NCBI GenBank assembly: GCA_021234155.1
Contig: JAJEKV010000098.1
Coordinates: 1,013,596-1,077,595 of the forward strand
DNA: 64,000 bases
Origin: Isoetes taiwanensis
Lineage: Eukaryota > Streptophyta > Lycopodiopsida > Isoetales > Isoetaceae
Direction: 5' to 3'
Below are positions 1-8,475 of the stretch, piece by piece (positions within the stretch are counted from its first letter, which is position 1; each line of letters begins with the position of its first letter). Under the pieces are notes generated by a model. That model saw only the letters and a list, made by a program, of their open reading frames with translations, was not told the origin of the DNA and searched no databases. Both the position numbers and the translations under genes were made by a program.

Positions 1-32
1 ATTATTCACGCTTATTTATTTTTAATTATGCC

Positions 33-40
33 TATATAAA
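33..40 (+). promoter_or_regulatory. possible TATA box
   Basis: The sequence TATATAAA lies about 120 bp upstream of the first small reading frame (ATG at 163). Spacing to a start site near 65-70 would be normal for a plant core promoter. Nothing else here confirms transcription and the region is AT-rich, so this may be chance. Confidence 0.25.
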
Positions 41-162
41 TCCATTTCACGCTCTCAAAGTTCCTACATATTCTTCCTTTCTTCATACGATTTGCCGGTT
101 GCGCTTCTGCTGTGTTTTGATCCGCCCTACTAAAATCTTGGTGAGCAGATTTCTTTTCAGCA

Positions 163-282
163 ATGTTAGATGCTTATTTGGTTTCGGCAATTCCTAACTT
201 ACTAAAAGACTCCGCCTTATGTTCTGTAGCATCTGTAGCAGAGGACATCACTTCGCGTGTGGAATCGGAGGCTAAGAATTAA
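163..282 (+). CDS. 39-residue small ORF, unknown
   Basis: An ATG at 163 opens 39 codons ending in TAA at 280-282. The peptide starts MLDAYLVSAI and is otherwise unrecognised. It lies downstream of a TATA-like box and upstream of other plus-strand frames (384, 1025, 2498, 3095), so it could be a first exon or an upstream ORF of the same transcription unit. No domain or homologue is evident. It could equally be a chance frame. Confidence 0.2.
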   Translation: MLDAYLVSAIPNLLKDSALCSVASVAEDITSRVESEAKN

Positions 283-383
283 AACTCCAAAAGCCGGGAA
301 TTAAAACCAAAAGCGAAGTGCTCCGTTCTTCGAATCCAAACGCCTCAGAATTCAAGGTTAGTTTTGATTTAATTTTAAGCTAC

Positions 384-482
384 ATGTCAATGGCAGGGTT
401 AATCCAAGAAGACAAGCTTATGCATTTGCTCGAGGCAGAGGAAGCAGATGATGTTTATGAAAACCAGAATAGTTTTTTATAA
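384..482 (+). CDS. 32-residue acidic small ORF
   Basis: An ATG at 384 opens 32 codons ending in TAA at 480-482. The middle is rich in Glu/Asp (LEAEEADDVYEN). Its 3' half forms one arm of an imperfect hairpin (441-501), so the coding look may be a by-product of a structured non-coding region. Function unknown. Confidence 0.2.
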   Translation: MSMAGLIQEDKLMHLLEAEEADDVYENQNSFL

Positions 483-501
483 ACTTCATCTGCTTCTTTT
501 T
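441..501. repeat. imperfect hairpin, about 22-bp arms
   Basis: The left arm around GAAGCAGATGATGTTTATG (442-460) pairs with ACTTCATCTGCTTC on the right (485-498), with further pairing of the flanking A/T tracts. The loop is about 15-20 nt. It lies just upstream of the CACGC-N3-GCGTG palindromes and of the 191-bp foldback, so this part of the locus is unusually rich in self-complementary DNA. Confidence 0.5.
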
Positions 502-613
502 GTTTCGAGTAAATTCTTGAGTTTCTCTTCCTGAATTAATCATGTTGTTGCATGCAAGTTTCTATTATGAATAGTAGATAGCATTAGAAAAATCTCAAAG
601 ATAATATTTGAAA

Positions 614-987
614 CACACTAAGCGTGTTTCGAATATATGCTAACCTTAGCCCAACTTATGTATACACGCTTGGCGTGCATTCAGCAGAGAGAGGAAAAAA
701 AAAACTGTACAGATAGATAAGTAAATAGATAAAGGCCATGCAATTATTTACACGCAGCGCGTAAATAATTGTCTGGCCTTTATCTAATTACTTATCCATC
801 TGTACAGTTTTTTTTTTCCTCTATCTGTTGAATGCACGCCGAGCGTGTATAGTTTTTCCTATATACCAGTTTACACGCTGAGCGTGTAAACAATTTTATC
901 CTTAGTTTCATCTTTTAATTTAAACACGACGGGCGTGTCTCTTAGTTTCTAAGTTTATAAATAAATAAATATAACACGCCAGGCGTG
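614..987. repeat. cluster of seven CACGC-N3-GCGTG palindromes
   Basis: Seven 13-bp dyads occur in 374 bp, at 614 (CACACTAAGCGTG), 665 (CACGCTTGGCGTG), 751 (CACGCAGCGCGTA), 835 (CACGCCGAGCGTG), 874 (CACGCTGAGCGTG), 925 (CACGACGGGCGTG) and 975 (CACGCCAGGCGTG). The arms are conserved and the three central bases vary. Several dyads extend outward with different flanking palindromes, for example GAAACA...TGTTTC at 614 and TTTACA...TGTAAA at 874, so the copies are not simple tandem duplications. Two more copies lie at 2995 and 3033 and a CGCGC/GCGCG variant at 5638. A protein-binding dyad or a micro-hairpin family is inferred; its identity is unknown. Confidence 0.8.
661..851. repeat. 191-bp foldback with palindromic ends and centre
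   Basis: Arms 661-755 and 757-851 are inverted copies centred at 756, with few mismatches. They include a (A)10/(T)11 tract, CTGTACAGAT/ATCTGTACAG and AGATAAAGGCC/GGCCTTTATCT. The outer ends (665-677 and 835-847) and the exact centre (751-763) are all members of the CACGC-N3-GCGTG family. The whole could fold into one long hairpin. It may be a foldback-type MITE or a transcribed hairpin precursor. No clear target-site duplication is seen at the ends. Confidence 0.75.
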
Positions 988-1024
988 AATACTGATACTC
1001 CGCTAACCTACTATAGATAGATAG

Positions 1025-1624
1025 ATGTCAAGTTACATTAATCACCCGGTTGGTGACGAAGATGCATTGGAATTACATTTGGGGCAGTAATCACAAAGCC
1101 CAGCTCCAGTTGCGGCTCCAAGCGTCGAACCGCATCCGAGCACCAATCCAGTTGGAGCCCCAGATGCACAAGTCTTGCAACCCCTGGAATATTTAGATCA
1201 AGTGATGATGATGAACAGGGGGCGCAGGGCCATTTTAAGCCTGGGATCTGAGGCCCTAGAGATCACACGGAGGCTGGCAGTATTAGCTGACTACTTTGAT
1301 CATGCAGTACATGCATTGATCGAGAGTGAATCTCACAACCATCAGCTCGAGATTCAAAATAAGGAGCTTCGTTGGTTAGTGGCTAGCCTCTATGCCCGGA
1401 TGCCTCAACACGAACCACTACTGGAGGCGGCATACAATGCAATGCCTCAACCAATGGAGCATGACCAGGAGGTGGAGAAGGAGCAGGAGGAGGAGCAGGA
1501 GGTGGAGGTGGAGCAGGCGGGGGAGGTGGAGCTGGAGCCTGGGGTTTTTGCTGGGGTTTTACCAGAAGAATTCACTATGCCCTGGAATGGAAATGGGAGT
1601 ATCGATAGCCAAGCTACTCAGTAG
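1025..1624 (+). pseudogene. unknown ORF with one in-frame stop (acidic C-terminus)
   Basis: The frame starts ATG TCA AGT at 1025, meets TAA at 1088-1090 after 21 codons, and stays open in the same frame to TAG at 1622-1624. The product after the stop is Pro/Val/Ala-rich, then a helical segment with conserved-looking hydrophobic spacing (IESESHNHQLEIQNKEL, possible coiled coil), then a Glu/Val tract (VEKEQEEEQEVEVEQ) and a short tail. No known domain is recognised. The coherent composition on both sides of TAA suggests a once-continuous protein, now a pseudogene, or less likely stop readthrough or an intron over the stop. It lies between the palindrome cluster and an opposite-strand exon. Confidence 0.4.
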
Positions 1625-1769
1625 ACTGGGCTTGAAACAGTAGACTGTGCTTGAAACAGTCTGGGATTTTGTATGTCTGGTTTATCCAGATTATATATAA
1701 TTGTAAACTTTTGCCAATCAATAATTTTGTCTACTTCTATATTTCTACAATGTAATACATGTTACATAC

Positions 1770-2013
1770 CTTTTTTAAGCGGTTTCTTGGCCATGCAACA
1801 AATGTTCTAACACTTTCTCCAACCGTATCCCCACCGGGGTGTCTGCGAGGTAGAGCTTCATCCATAGCGCAGCAGTTAATCACTGTAACTCGGACATACT
1901 TATCCCCGAGCGGAATTCCATGACAGTTTGCAGTCGGATCGATGGAGTCGATCTTGTATAATCCTACTTTCCTTTTCTGATTTGTAGTTAACATGAAACA
2001 TTCATCTTCGACA
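1770..2013 (-). CDS. exon resembling the DUF8039-type domain of plant En/Spm-associated proteins
   Basis: Reading the minus strand from 2013 to 1770, an exon of about 244 bp is bounded by a CTGCAG acceptor and an AAG|GTATGT donor. The peptide includes CHGIPLGDKYVRVTV and, near its end, TVGESVRTFVAWPRN. The order G-x-PLG...VxVxV...TVGE..x-FVAWP is the pattern remembered for the DUF8039-type domain that plant CACTA (En/Spm) proteins carry near TNP2 or Ulp1-like regions. No transposase is visible nearby, so this is an isolated exon, antiparallel to the plus-strand frames around it. A profile search against that family would settle it. Confidence 0.5.
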
Positions 2014-2497
2014 CTGCAGACAATTGCTATTCAGACACCTACTATTGGAAATTAATGTTCAAGCTATAGGAATGAGATGAGTACCATAATTCTGTAGCCA
2101 TTCTTGAGAAGCTAATTCGAGTTCTCGAAATCACAGGCGCTATGGAAACTCAGGCGGTCTTTAAAAAGCTCGAGTTAGAAGAAAGCTTAGGTTAATTACA
2201 TTTAAGCGGGATAAATGTAATCAATGAAAGAACACGGTAGATTGCTTTTTAAAAACTCAATGAAAGAAGTCGGCGGACGGGTTCTTTTTTTTTTGAAAGT
2301 GAATCTTCGTCATTATTATTTTTATATGTCAAGAATATTTCGAAACTACATATAATAGTGTTTTCTTGAAATTCAAATTTCTCTTGTACAGGTGGAAAAA
2401 GCTATTTCTTGGCAGCTATTTCTCGAACAGGTAGAAAAAGCTAGCTCGAGCGCGTATCCGAGCGACCTTGCGACTCTGTTACTAGGTGACTCCGGAG

Positions 2498-2615
2498 ATG
2501 TCTTTTAAAACGAGAGGTGGTCGAGGCGGACGGGGCCGAGGAAGCGGTGGCAGAGGAAACTCAAAACCCGGCTCTTCTCAAGTTTTAGAGGACCTTGAGC
2601 AGACCCCTATTCAAG
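2498..2615 (+). CDS. RGG/GRG-rich N-terminal exon
   Basis: ATG at 2498 starts a basic Gly/Arg-rich peptide (MSFKTRGGRGGRGRGSGG) followed by LEDLEQTP and a possible CAAG|GTATTT donor at 2615; without splicing it stops at TAA 2621-2623. RGG boxes usually bind nucleic acid. The obvious downstream partner is the large frame at 3095, whose best acceptor (GAAG|AAAACC) is phase 0 while this donor is phase 1, so the two do not join directly. A microexon, another donor or decay is needed. Confidence 0.35.
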
Positions 2616-2994
2616 GTATTTAATTTGCCACAGAATACACACTGTATAGAGAGTATTATGCTTGCATGAATTTGAGTTATTTCCTTGCCTTCAGTTAATA
2701 TGCTTTGCATGAATTTGAGTTATTATGCTTTGCATGAATTTTAAGTATTACCTTAAGTTAATGCTCTGATTGTCTGTTTTTTAGAATATGATTTTGCTCT
2801 GTTTTTAGAATATAGTTTTTAGTAGTTTTGAGCGTGAGCTGGAGGTTTGACAGTTAGAGATAGCAATGTTCAATGAGGTTAAATAGTGTGAAATATGGAT
2901 TCATAAAGGGTATGTAGCTTAAAATGTGGATGCAAACTAATTTAGTTTCAAATTCACGCATAGCATATATATAGTTCATAATAGGAGCTACCAA

Positions 2995-3045
2995 CACGCC
3001 AAGCGTGAATTGTACTAATTTAGGTTTAAATGCACGCCAAGCGTG
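2995..3045. repeat. two more CACGC-N3-GCGTG palindromes
   Basis: Identical dyads CACGCCAAGCGTG lie at 2995-3007 and 3033-3045, 25 bp apart, in the region that would be the intron just upstream of the 3095 exon. They match the family at 614-987. Confidence 0.85.
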
Positions 3046-3094
3046 ATCTCTTGTTCTGAAACATACTCTAAAAAATGTTCATCTTCTTTTGAAG

Positions 3095-3776
3095 AAAACC
3101 CCTAATAATTCGGGGTCTATTCCTGGCAAGAAACTAAGGGTAGACGACCCAGATGCAGTACAATATGATCTCACCTTAGATGATGAAGGGCCGATTCTTA
3201 TAGCAACCACTGACCCTGCGTGCCCTGAAGAGGAAATGGATGAGGGTGCCGAGTGGTACGTTGACCTTGCCAAGACAAATGGCAAGCTCGACTTAACTCT
3301 CTTCTCGAGGAAAAAGGAAGCAGACAAGATGACCAAACAAGGGATCCTAATCTCTTGTGAGGAAGAGGACGACACCAACTGCAAATTGCTCTTGGAGATT
3401 ACACATAAGCAGAAGAAAGATCTGCTCAGGCTTACTCACTGTAGAGCTACCGCATACAAGGATACGTTCATGAAGACAGATGTGAATGGTGAGACATGTT
3501 TTAAGTATGGCTGGCCCACCAATGTAGCAGTTACGCCAATATCTATTTGCCAAGGGGTTACAGCTGTGCGTAGAGGCATGTTCAATAAACCGACACCAAG
3601 TCACTATTTGTAGCAAGCTAGGGAATTAGCTGACTTGAAAGCTTCTAGGAGGGTCCTAAATCTAGGGAAGGATGTTCTTCCTGCAGTTGTCGAAGACATG
3701 GAGGCTTCTGTTTTTGAGAATGAACAGGACACAATGTTTCTTCAAAGAAAAAGAAGAAGGCACAAACCACAATTTG
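3095..3776 (+). pseudogene. unknown acidic ORF/exon with one in-frame TAG
   Basis: After a pyrimidine-rich acceptor (TCTTCTTTTGAAG) an open frame runs from 3095 to TAG at 3611-3613 and then continues in the same frame, coherently, to a TTTG|GTATAA donor near 3776. The protein is acidic at first (DDPDAVQYDLTLDDEG), then mixed, and ends in a basic run RKRRRH that could be a nuclear signal. No family is recognised. The TAG is followed by CAA, a context reminiscent of but not identical to leaky UAG-CAR-YYA. Decay is the simpler reading, as the neighbouring 1025 frame is broken in the same way. Confidence 0.4.
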
Positions 3777-3889
3777 GTATAATTCTTTCTTGTAAATTTA
3801 GTCGAGGAAGATGGATACTTGTTTTAAATATCATCTATGTCACCTTTTTCCTGTTCCTATATGCTATGCATATGGCCCTTCCACAATGT

Positions 3890-4080
3890 TCTTACACGTA
3901 AATAAATAAACGTCCTTGCTAGGGCAAAAGAAATGGAAGAGTGGAAAAAGAAAAAAGGTAAATGAAAAAGTAAAAAAAAGGAAAAGAGTGATAAAAAAAA
4001 AAAAAAAAAAAAAAACCATGGAAACGTAAAAGGAAAACGAAAAAGAAAAAACAATTTGCTCCAGTGTATCATTTACAGTT
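3890..4080. other. A-rich tract, no gene seen
   Basis: The stretch is dominated by A with G interruptions and an uninterrupted run of more than 20 A around 3990-4015. It separates the palindrome locus from the kinase pseudogene. A poly(A)-derived insertion scar is possible. The Phe-rich minus-strand frame across it is an artefact of the A-tract. Confidence 0.5.
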
Positions 4081-4194
4081 CCTAGCTATGCCCAGCAACG
4101 CTAGGCTCCATTTCTAGTCTAAGATAACATAATGCAACATCACCACCATCAGAAATTACTCCAATATGCAGGCATATTGTGGACTACATATTAC

Positions 4195-4382
4195 TTGCTC
4201 AGGATCAACATAACCTTTTGTGCCAACATCACTGGAGGAACCTAGACTTTTCCCAGCTTGTAAAAGCCCTCATAATCCAAAGTCTGTAACCTTTGCACCA
4301 AAATTCTCATCAAGAAGAACATTGCTGGACTTGAAATCCGCATGTGCAACCAGTGCTGTCTCCCCGTGTAAATATTGTAAGC
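4195..4382 (-). pseudogene. receptor-like kinase exon, catalytic and activation segment, broken
   Basis: Minus-strand exon with a TGATGCAG acceptor at 4383 and a CAA|GTAATA donor at 4195. It encodes GLQYLHGE, then HADFKSSNVLLDENF (catalytic loop, with HRD changed to HAD), then KVTDFGL (Mg-binding DFG), then a TGA at 4270-4272, then SSDVGTKGYVDPE (activation/P+1 loop). The TGA sits where such kinases often have Arg after DFGL, so a CGA to TGA transition is likely. The upstream exons of the same gene are at 11217-11494, displaced by two transposon insertions. Plasma-membrane or RLCK-type Ser/Thr kinase by family; non-functional here. Confidence 0.8.
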
Positions 4383-4429
4383 CTGCATCAAAATAAATCA
4401 TCAAATTTCCGTATTGGTAAAAACAACAG

Positions 4430-4445
4430 TAGTTTCAAATATTTG
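4430..4445. repeat. target-site duplication, copy 1 (L1 insertion)
   Basis: TAGTTTCAAATATTTG, 16 bp, is repeated exactly at 8449-8464. Immediately to its right is TTTTTTTTATTG, the complement of an L1 poly(A) tail. The site is in the short intron of the kinase pseudogene. Confidence 0.85.
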
Positions 4446-5637
4446 TTTTTTTTATTGAAGGATGGTATTATATTTATATTGTGAAAGGAGAACAAAATTG
4501 ACTACTTATATGGGGAGTGTCCACCCAGATCTAACCTCCAAGAAAATGAAGCTAGATAGCGGAGGTTTGACTGAAATTCTAAGACACCAAAAGATGTCAA
4601 AAAAAGAAGGAAATAACTATAACTATAACAGTTTTCTGGAGAAAGGTTATAAACAGAAACCATAAACTCTGAGATAAAGATGATAGAGTTTTATAATGTT
4701 TTAAGTTGTCTTCAAACAGGAGTTCGAACCTCGGCATCAGGTCTTCTATCCAGAGGAGTAACCAGCTCCGTCCAAGGGGTCCGGCCCTTTCGTGACCATT
4801 GTCATCTTGCAATAGAGGCATGGGCATATTCTGGATTGTGCAAAATTGTACTTTCCTGCAGCATCTCTGGCTTGACAGATAAATTCTCTCTTCAAATCTG
4901 GCTGAAGGGCACACGAGCAAATGCAGTCACAGTCTTCTTCGAAGTGATGAAGGGAGCAACCTGTCAGGAATTCAGCTGCCCATTTCTGAATGTCTTCATA
5001 TTTCTTATTTGGGAAGGAGATCCGTCTGCTCATAAGAAAGAATTTTCCTGCAAAATAGGTGAACTTATGAGTAGATTTTATAAATCCAAGACACATCATA
5101 AAACCATCATTCATTTAAATTGGGATTATGTCTGTTCCAAAAGTGCGCCAGTTTGGCCCTATACAAGCTAAATATTGTTGTTTTTACATTAAACCAATTC
5201 ACCAAAAATCTCACTCAAAAACACTTGTTGACTAGTCTAATTCAAATTATGCCATAAAAAGGAGGCTTATTCATGCATTATTGAGATATTTCTCTGAGGT
5301 AGAATAATGGAGAATAGCTATTGTTTTTCATGTTTTAATCTTCTAATATAATTTATAGGACATGCAAATAGCGTCAATATACATGTAATATATATTTAGC
5401 AACATTAAAAGTTAACCCAATATCCAGTGTTTGAAGACAGAATCAAGACAAACACAATACACCTTATAGTTGACATTCAACACAATTATTCAAAAATACA
5501 CTCTCATTAATTTGCAAAGGGCCTACGAACAACAAAAAAATGAGGTACGTAAACATTTACTTGTTTGATTTATAAAAACATATATGTAAATAAAATCATG
5601 CTTTACTGTTTACATTAGAACGTGAAAACATGGAAAA

Positions 5638-5650
5638 CGCGCTTGGCGCG
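5638..5650. repeat. CGCGC-N3-GCGCG variant of the palindrome family
   Basis: CGCGCTTGGCGCG has the same 5-3-5 geometry and the same TTG/G centre as the copy at 665, but with CGCGC arms instead of CACGC. It lies in the 3' region of the L1 insertion, outside the main cluster, and is the only related dyad found beyond 3.1 kb. Confidence 0.5.
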
Positions 5651-6964
5651 ATTTAGCTTGGATGATTGAAGGTCCAAAAGTTTAAGTTTCGTAGTAAATA
5701 TTAATCCATCTTTCATCCTCTTCTTTGAGAATGATAGAGCCCACGCATATATGGAAAACATTTATCCCCTTCAGCAGCATCTATTCCCTTCATTCCCCCA
5801 GTACACAATCAGAACTGAGTTAATTTTGCAAACAAATTGTAAGCAAACAGAGCAAGAATCACATGATCTGTGCTGCTACAAGCCTTTGGAAACAAATATA
5901 ATGTCATTGGGAGCAAGCATTTGGGTCTTGTCTAAATCTTCTGCAAAATAACTATTAAATCCTAAGCAATCCCATCTGTGTAGTGTGCTTTCCAGATATT
6001 CATAAAAGCTTCTCATCTCATATCGTTCCTTTTGCTTCTGTATCATCGCCAAATTGAAGCAAATAAGATCTCAACGAACTGAAGAACACATTCAACAGTA
6101 ACTTGGTACATAAACTCTGATTCGGAATTGAAGGCCAAATAATAGATTATCATAATCGAAATAGAGAGATTTAAACTTGATGGTAATAATACCTGCAGAT
6201 ATGGCAGTCCCTCTATCTCTTGCATGCCCTAGTCATTTGAAATATGATCCTGCAGAAAACACAGCCATTGCAAGAGAACCTAAGGCGAACCATACTCACT
6301 ATAGCCTGAATGGCTGCATCCGAAATGGTAGAAAGAGCAGACCGAGCTCGCCTGGCATGAAGAAGGTCGGAACAGGTCTTTCTATGAAGAACGAAATGGA
6401 AAAAAAATGCCGAAATAGGTTTGTCCATGAAGAAAGCAGGGAAATATATGGGAAGGAAAGTCGGAATGGCAAAAAGGTCGGCATAGGCCTGGCTATGAAG
6501 AATGTTCAGAGAAAAGAAAGCCTCTTGCCTCATCCTTCCTTAGTCATCCTCAGCTGGAATGTGCCTCCTTTGTTGCCTCAGTCAAAATGGGCTAAGCAGG
6601 CGCCATAGCCTGAAGAGGCCGCCATAGGTCGAAGGCGCCATAGAAGAAGCCGTAGCTCGAAGTCTGGAGGAAAGGCGCCGCTCGAAGTCAGGGCGGAGAG
6701 AAAGAAGAGAAGAAAAGAGCGGGCGTATAAAAAAATGAAAAAAAAAAGGGCGTGAGGAAAACGAAAAGGACGAAGAAGGGGGAAAGTGGGAAAAGTAGGG
6801 GGAAAGTTTTAAGAAAGTGACGGGCGGACGGGAAGAGAAAAAACGCGACGAAAGAAAAAAAAACCTAAAAGCGACGGAAGTTGCGTGAAAAAAAAACTCC
6901 CAAAATTAAGACATATTCTTAAAATAATTGAATGTTGGTTATAATTGGTTTGAGAGAGAATGGC

Positions 6965-8448
6965 CTAAGGCCATATAATTTCATTGCAGAAAACCAATTT
7001 GTTTCTACCTTTCCAGATTCTCCATAGAAGGATATAAAAACTCCAATGTCTGGGAGAGTTTGGAAGAAAGAAATCAGCTTCAGGACTCTCAAGAGAGAGA
7101 TTGAGTAGCAGGGCTTCTGAAGAGATCTCGATTGTCCATTGGGACCAGAAGCAGGATCTGAATAAATGGTCTTCATTTTCTGCATGAGAGAGACATCTGG
7201 GGCAGGCATTAGTGTTTGAAAAGTTACAACTGAAGCGCTTGCAGTTTGTGGCCAAGCTTTTGTGCCATAGTTGCCAAATGAATGCCTTGATTTTGGGGTT
7301 AATCGGGGATTTCCAAAGATGTATGAGATTGGCTCTGCAGCGTTCCTGGGATATTCCCCATTTAAGGTGTATACTCATTTCTTGATCTTTCATAAGATAC
7401 TTGTAAGCCTCCTTTACTTTAAAAAGGAGTTTCCCTTTGTATTGCCAGGTGATATTGCTGTTGTTCCATTCTGCTTGAGAGATATAATTTGAAATGGCAT
7501 TATAAAGAGATCTGCTGCTATCATCTTCATACCTGATACTGGAAGAATCAAAAGGAATAGGTCCGTTAGCATCAAACAAATCTGAGATTGTGATCAAACC
7601 TTTTTCTTGCCACAGTTTAGCTTGGTCTGGGAAGTTTCTAATAAGACAATGGGAGATGTTTTCCCCGAGGAGGTAAGGATTCCAGAATATGTTTTGAGAA
7701 AGGGAGATTCCTTTCTCCCATGAATACATTCCCTTTACCTGCTTCCAAGCCATTATCCACTTCCTTATCAAGGGAGGACAATCGTTGGGAATCTGAAATT
7801 CAAAAAAGGCTGCATCTGGGAGCAACATTTTGATGTTCCATCCATATGGTTTGCATTTGAGGATGTAATGCTTGATAAGGACTGAAACTGGATGCTGGAT
7901 CTTGTCTGTAATAGCTCTCTGAAGAAGTATTTTGCTGCAAGGGCTGTGGCATGCTTTTCAATATTGATGATCCCCAAACCTCCCATAGACTTGGACTTGC
8001 AACATTCTTCCATAGAGACTGGAGTCCAGCATTTTCTGTTGCTGCCACAAGAGATAAATCTCCCAAGGATACCCTGTAGCTTTTTGTAAACATATTTTGG
8101 AGCAAGAATGAAGGAGGATTGATAAACATGGGTTGAGGCAATAACCGAGTTTGCGAGAATTGCCCGACCAACTTTAGAAAGGAACTTGGAGTTAAGAGTA
8201 TCAACTTTGTGGTAGAATTTCTCAATGATGCCATTCCATAAATCAGCAGCGTTTGATCGGATGGCAAAAGGAATGCCAAGCAATTTAGAATGAACATTTG
8301 GGGGGTTGAAACTGCAATCAAGGAGAGTAGCGGCCTGAGCTCCCAGATCCGGGTTATGGGAGGTAATCTTGGATTTGGCAGGATTAATCTTGCATCCAGA
8401 AAGGTTGCCGAAATCATTTAAGATTTCTTTGGTGTGATTTATCGACTG
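6965..8448 (-). pseudogene. L1 ORF2 C-terminal half (RT end plus zf-RVT)
   Basis: The first segment (8448-7800) encodes LSGCKINPAKSKI and GLGIINIEKHATALAAKYFF, the RT thumb/connection region of plant L1 elements. A frameshift near 7800-7830 leads to the second segment (7828-6965) with LKWGISQERCRANLIHLW and the zf-RVT motif (CPRC...H...C, residues NACPRCLSHAENEDHLF), ending in WRIWKGRNKLVF, typical of L1 ORF2 ends. The endonuclease and the RT active site are missing because of 5' truncation, so the copy is dead. It had encoded a reverse transcriptase for its own mobilisation. Confidence 0.85.
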
Positions 8449-8464
8449 TAGTTTCAAATATTTG
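8449..8464. repeat. target-site duplication, copy 2 (L1 insertion)
   Basis: An exact match to 4430-4445. On its right only about 8 bp of the kinase target (up to GCACC at 8468-8472) remain before LINE-A begins. Confidence 0.85.
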
Positions 8465-8475
8465 AATGCACCTTA

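Larger units (their letters stand above)
4446..8448 (-). mobile_element. 5'-truncated L1-type LINE, 4.0 kb
   Basis: The element is flanked by exact 16-bp duplications and has a poly(A) tail (T-run at 4446-4453 on the plus strand), as expected from target-primed reverse transcription. Its 5' end at 8448 falls inside the reverse transcriptase just after the YxDD motif, a classic 5' truncation. Coding sequence ends near 6965. The remaining 2.5 kb (4446-6960) is a long 3' region with purine-rich stretches (6650-6900), a GAAGAA/GGTCGG-type imperfect tandem repeat (6355-6520) and several short frames that are not recognised; part of it may be further nested insertion. Confidence 0.8.

Noticed and set aside
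1392-1643. Arg/Trp-rich frame
   Set aside because: Out-of-frame shadow of the GAG/GTG-rich end of the 1025-1624 frame.
2498-3776. Joining the RGG exon directly to the 3095 exon as one gene model
   Set aside because: The best donor is phase 1 and the best acceptor phase 0, and the shifted frame stops at once, so no joined model is given.
3857-4072. Phe-rich minus-strand frame
   Set aside because: It is simply the complement of an A-rich tract.
4680-5171. 163-codon plus frame and overlapping minus frame in the L1 3' region
   Set aside because: No recognisable domain, no splice support, and the two frames overlap on opposite strands.
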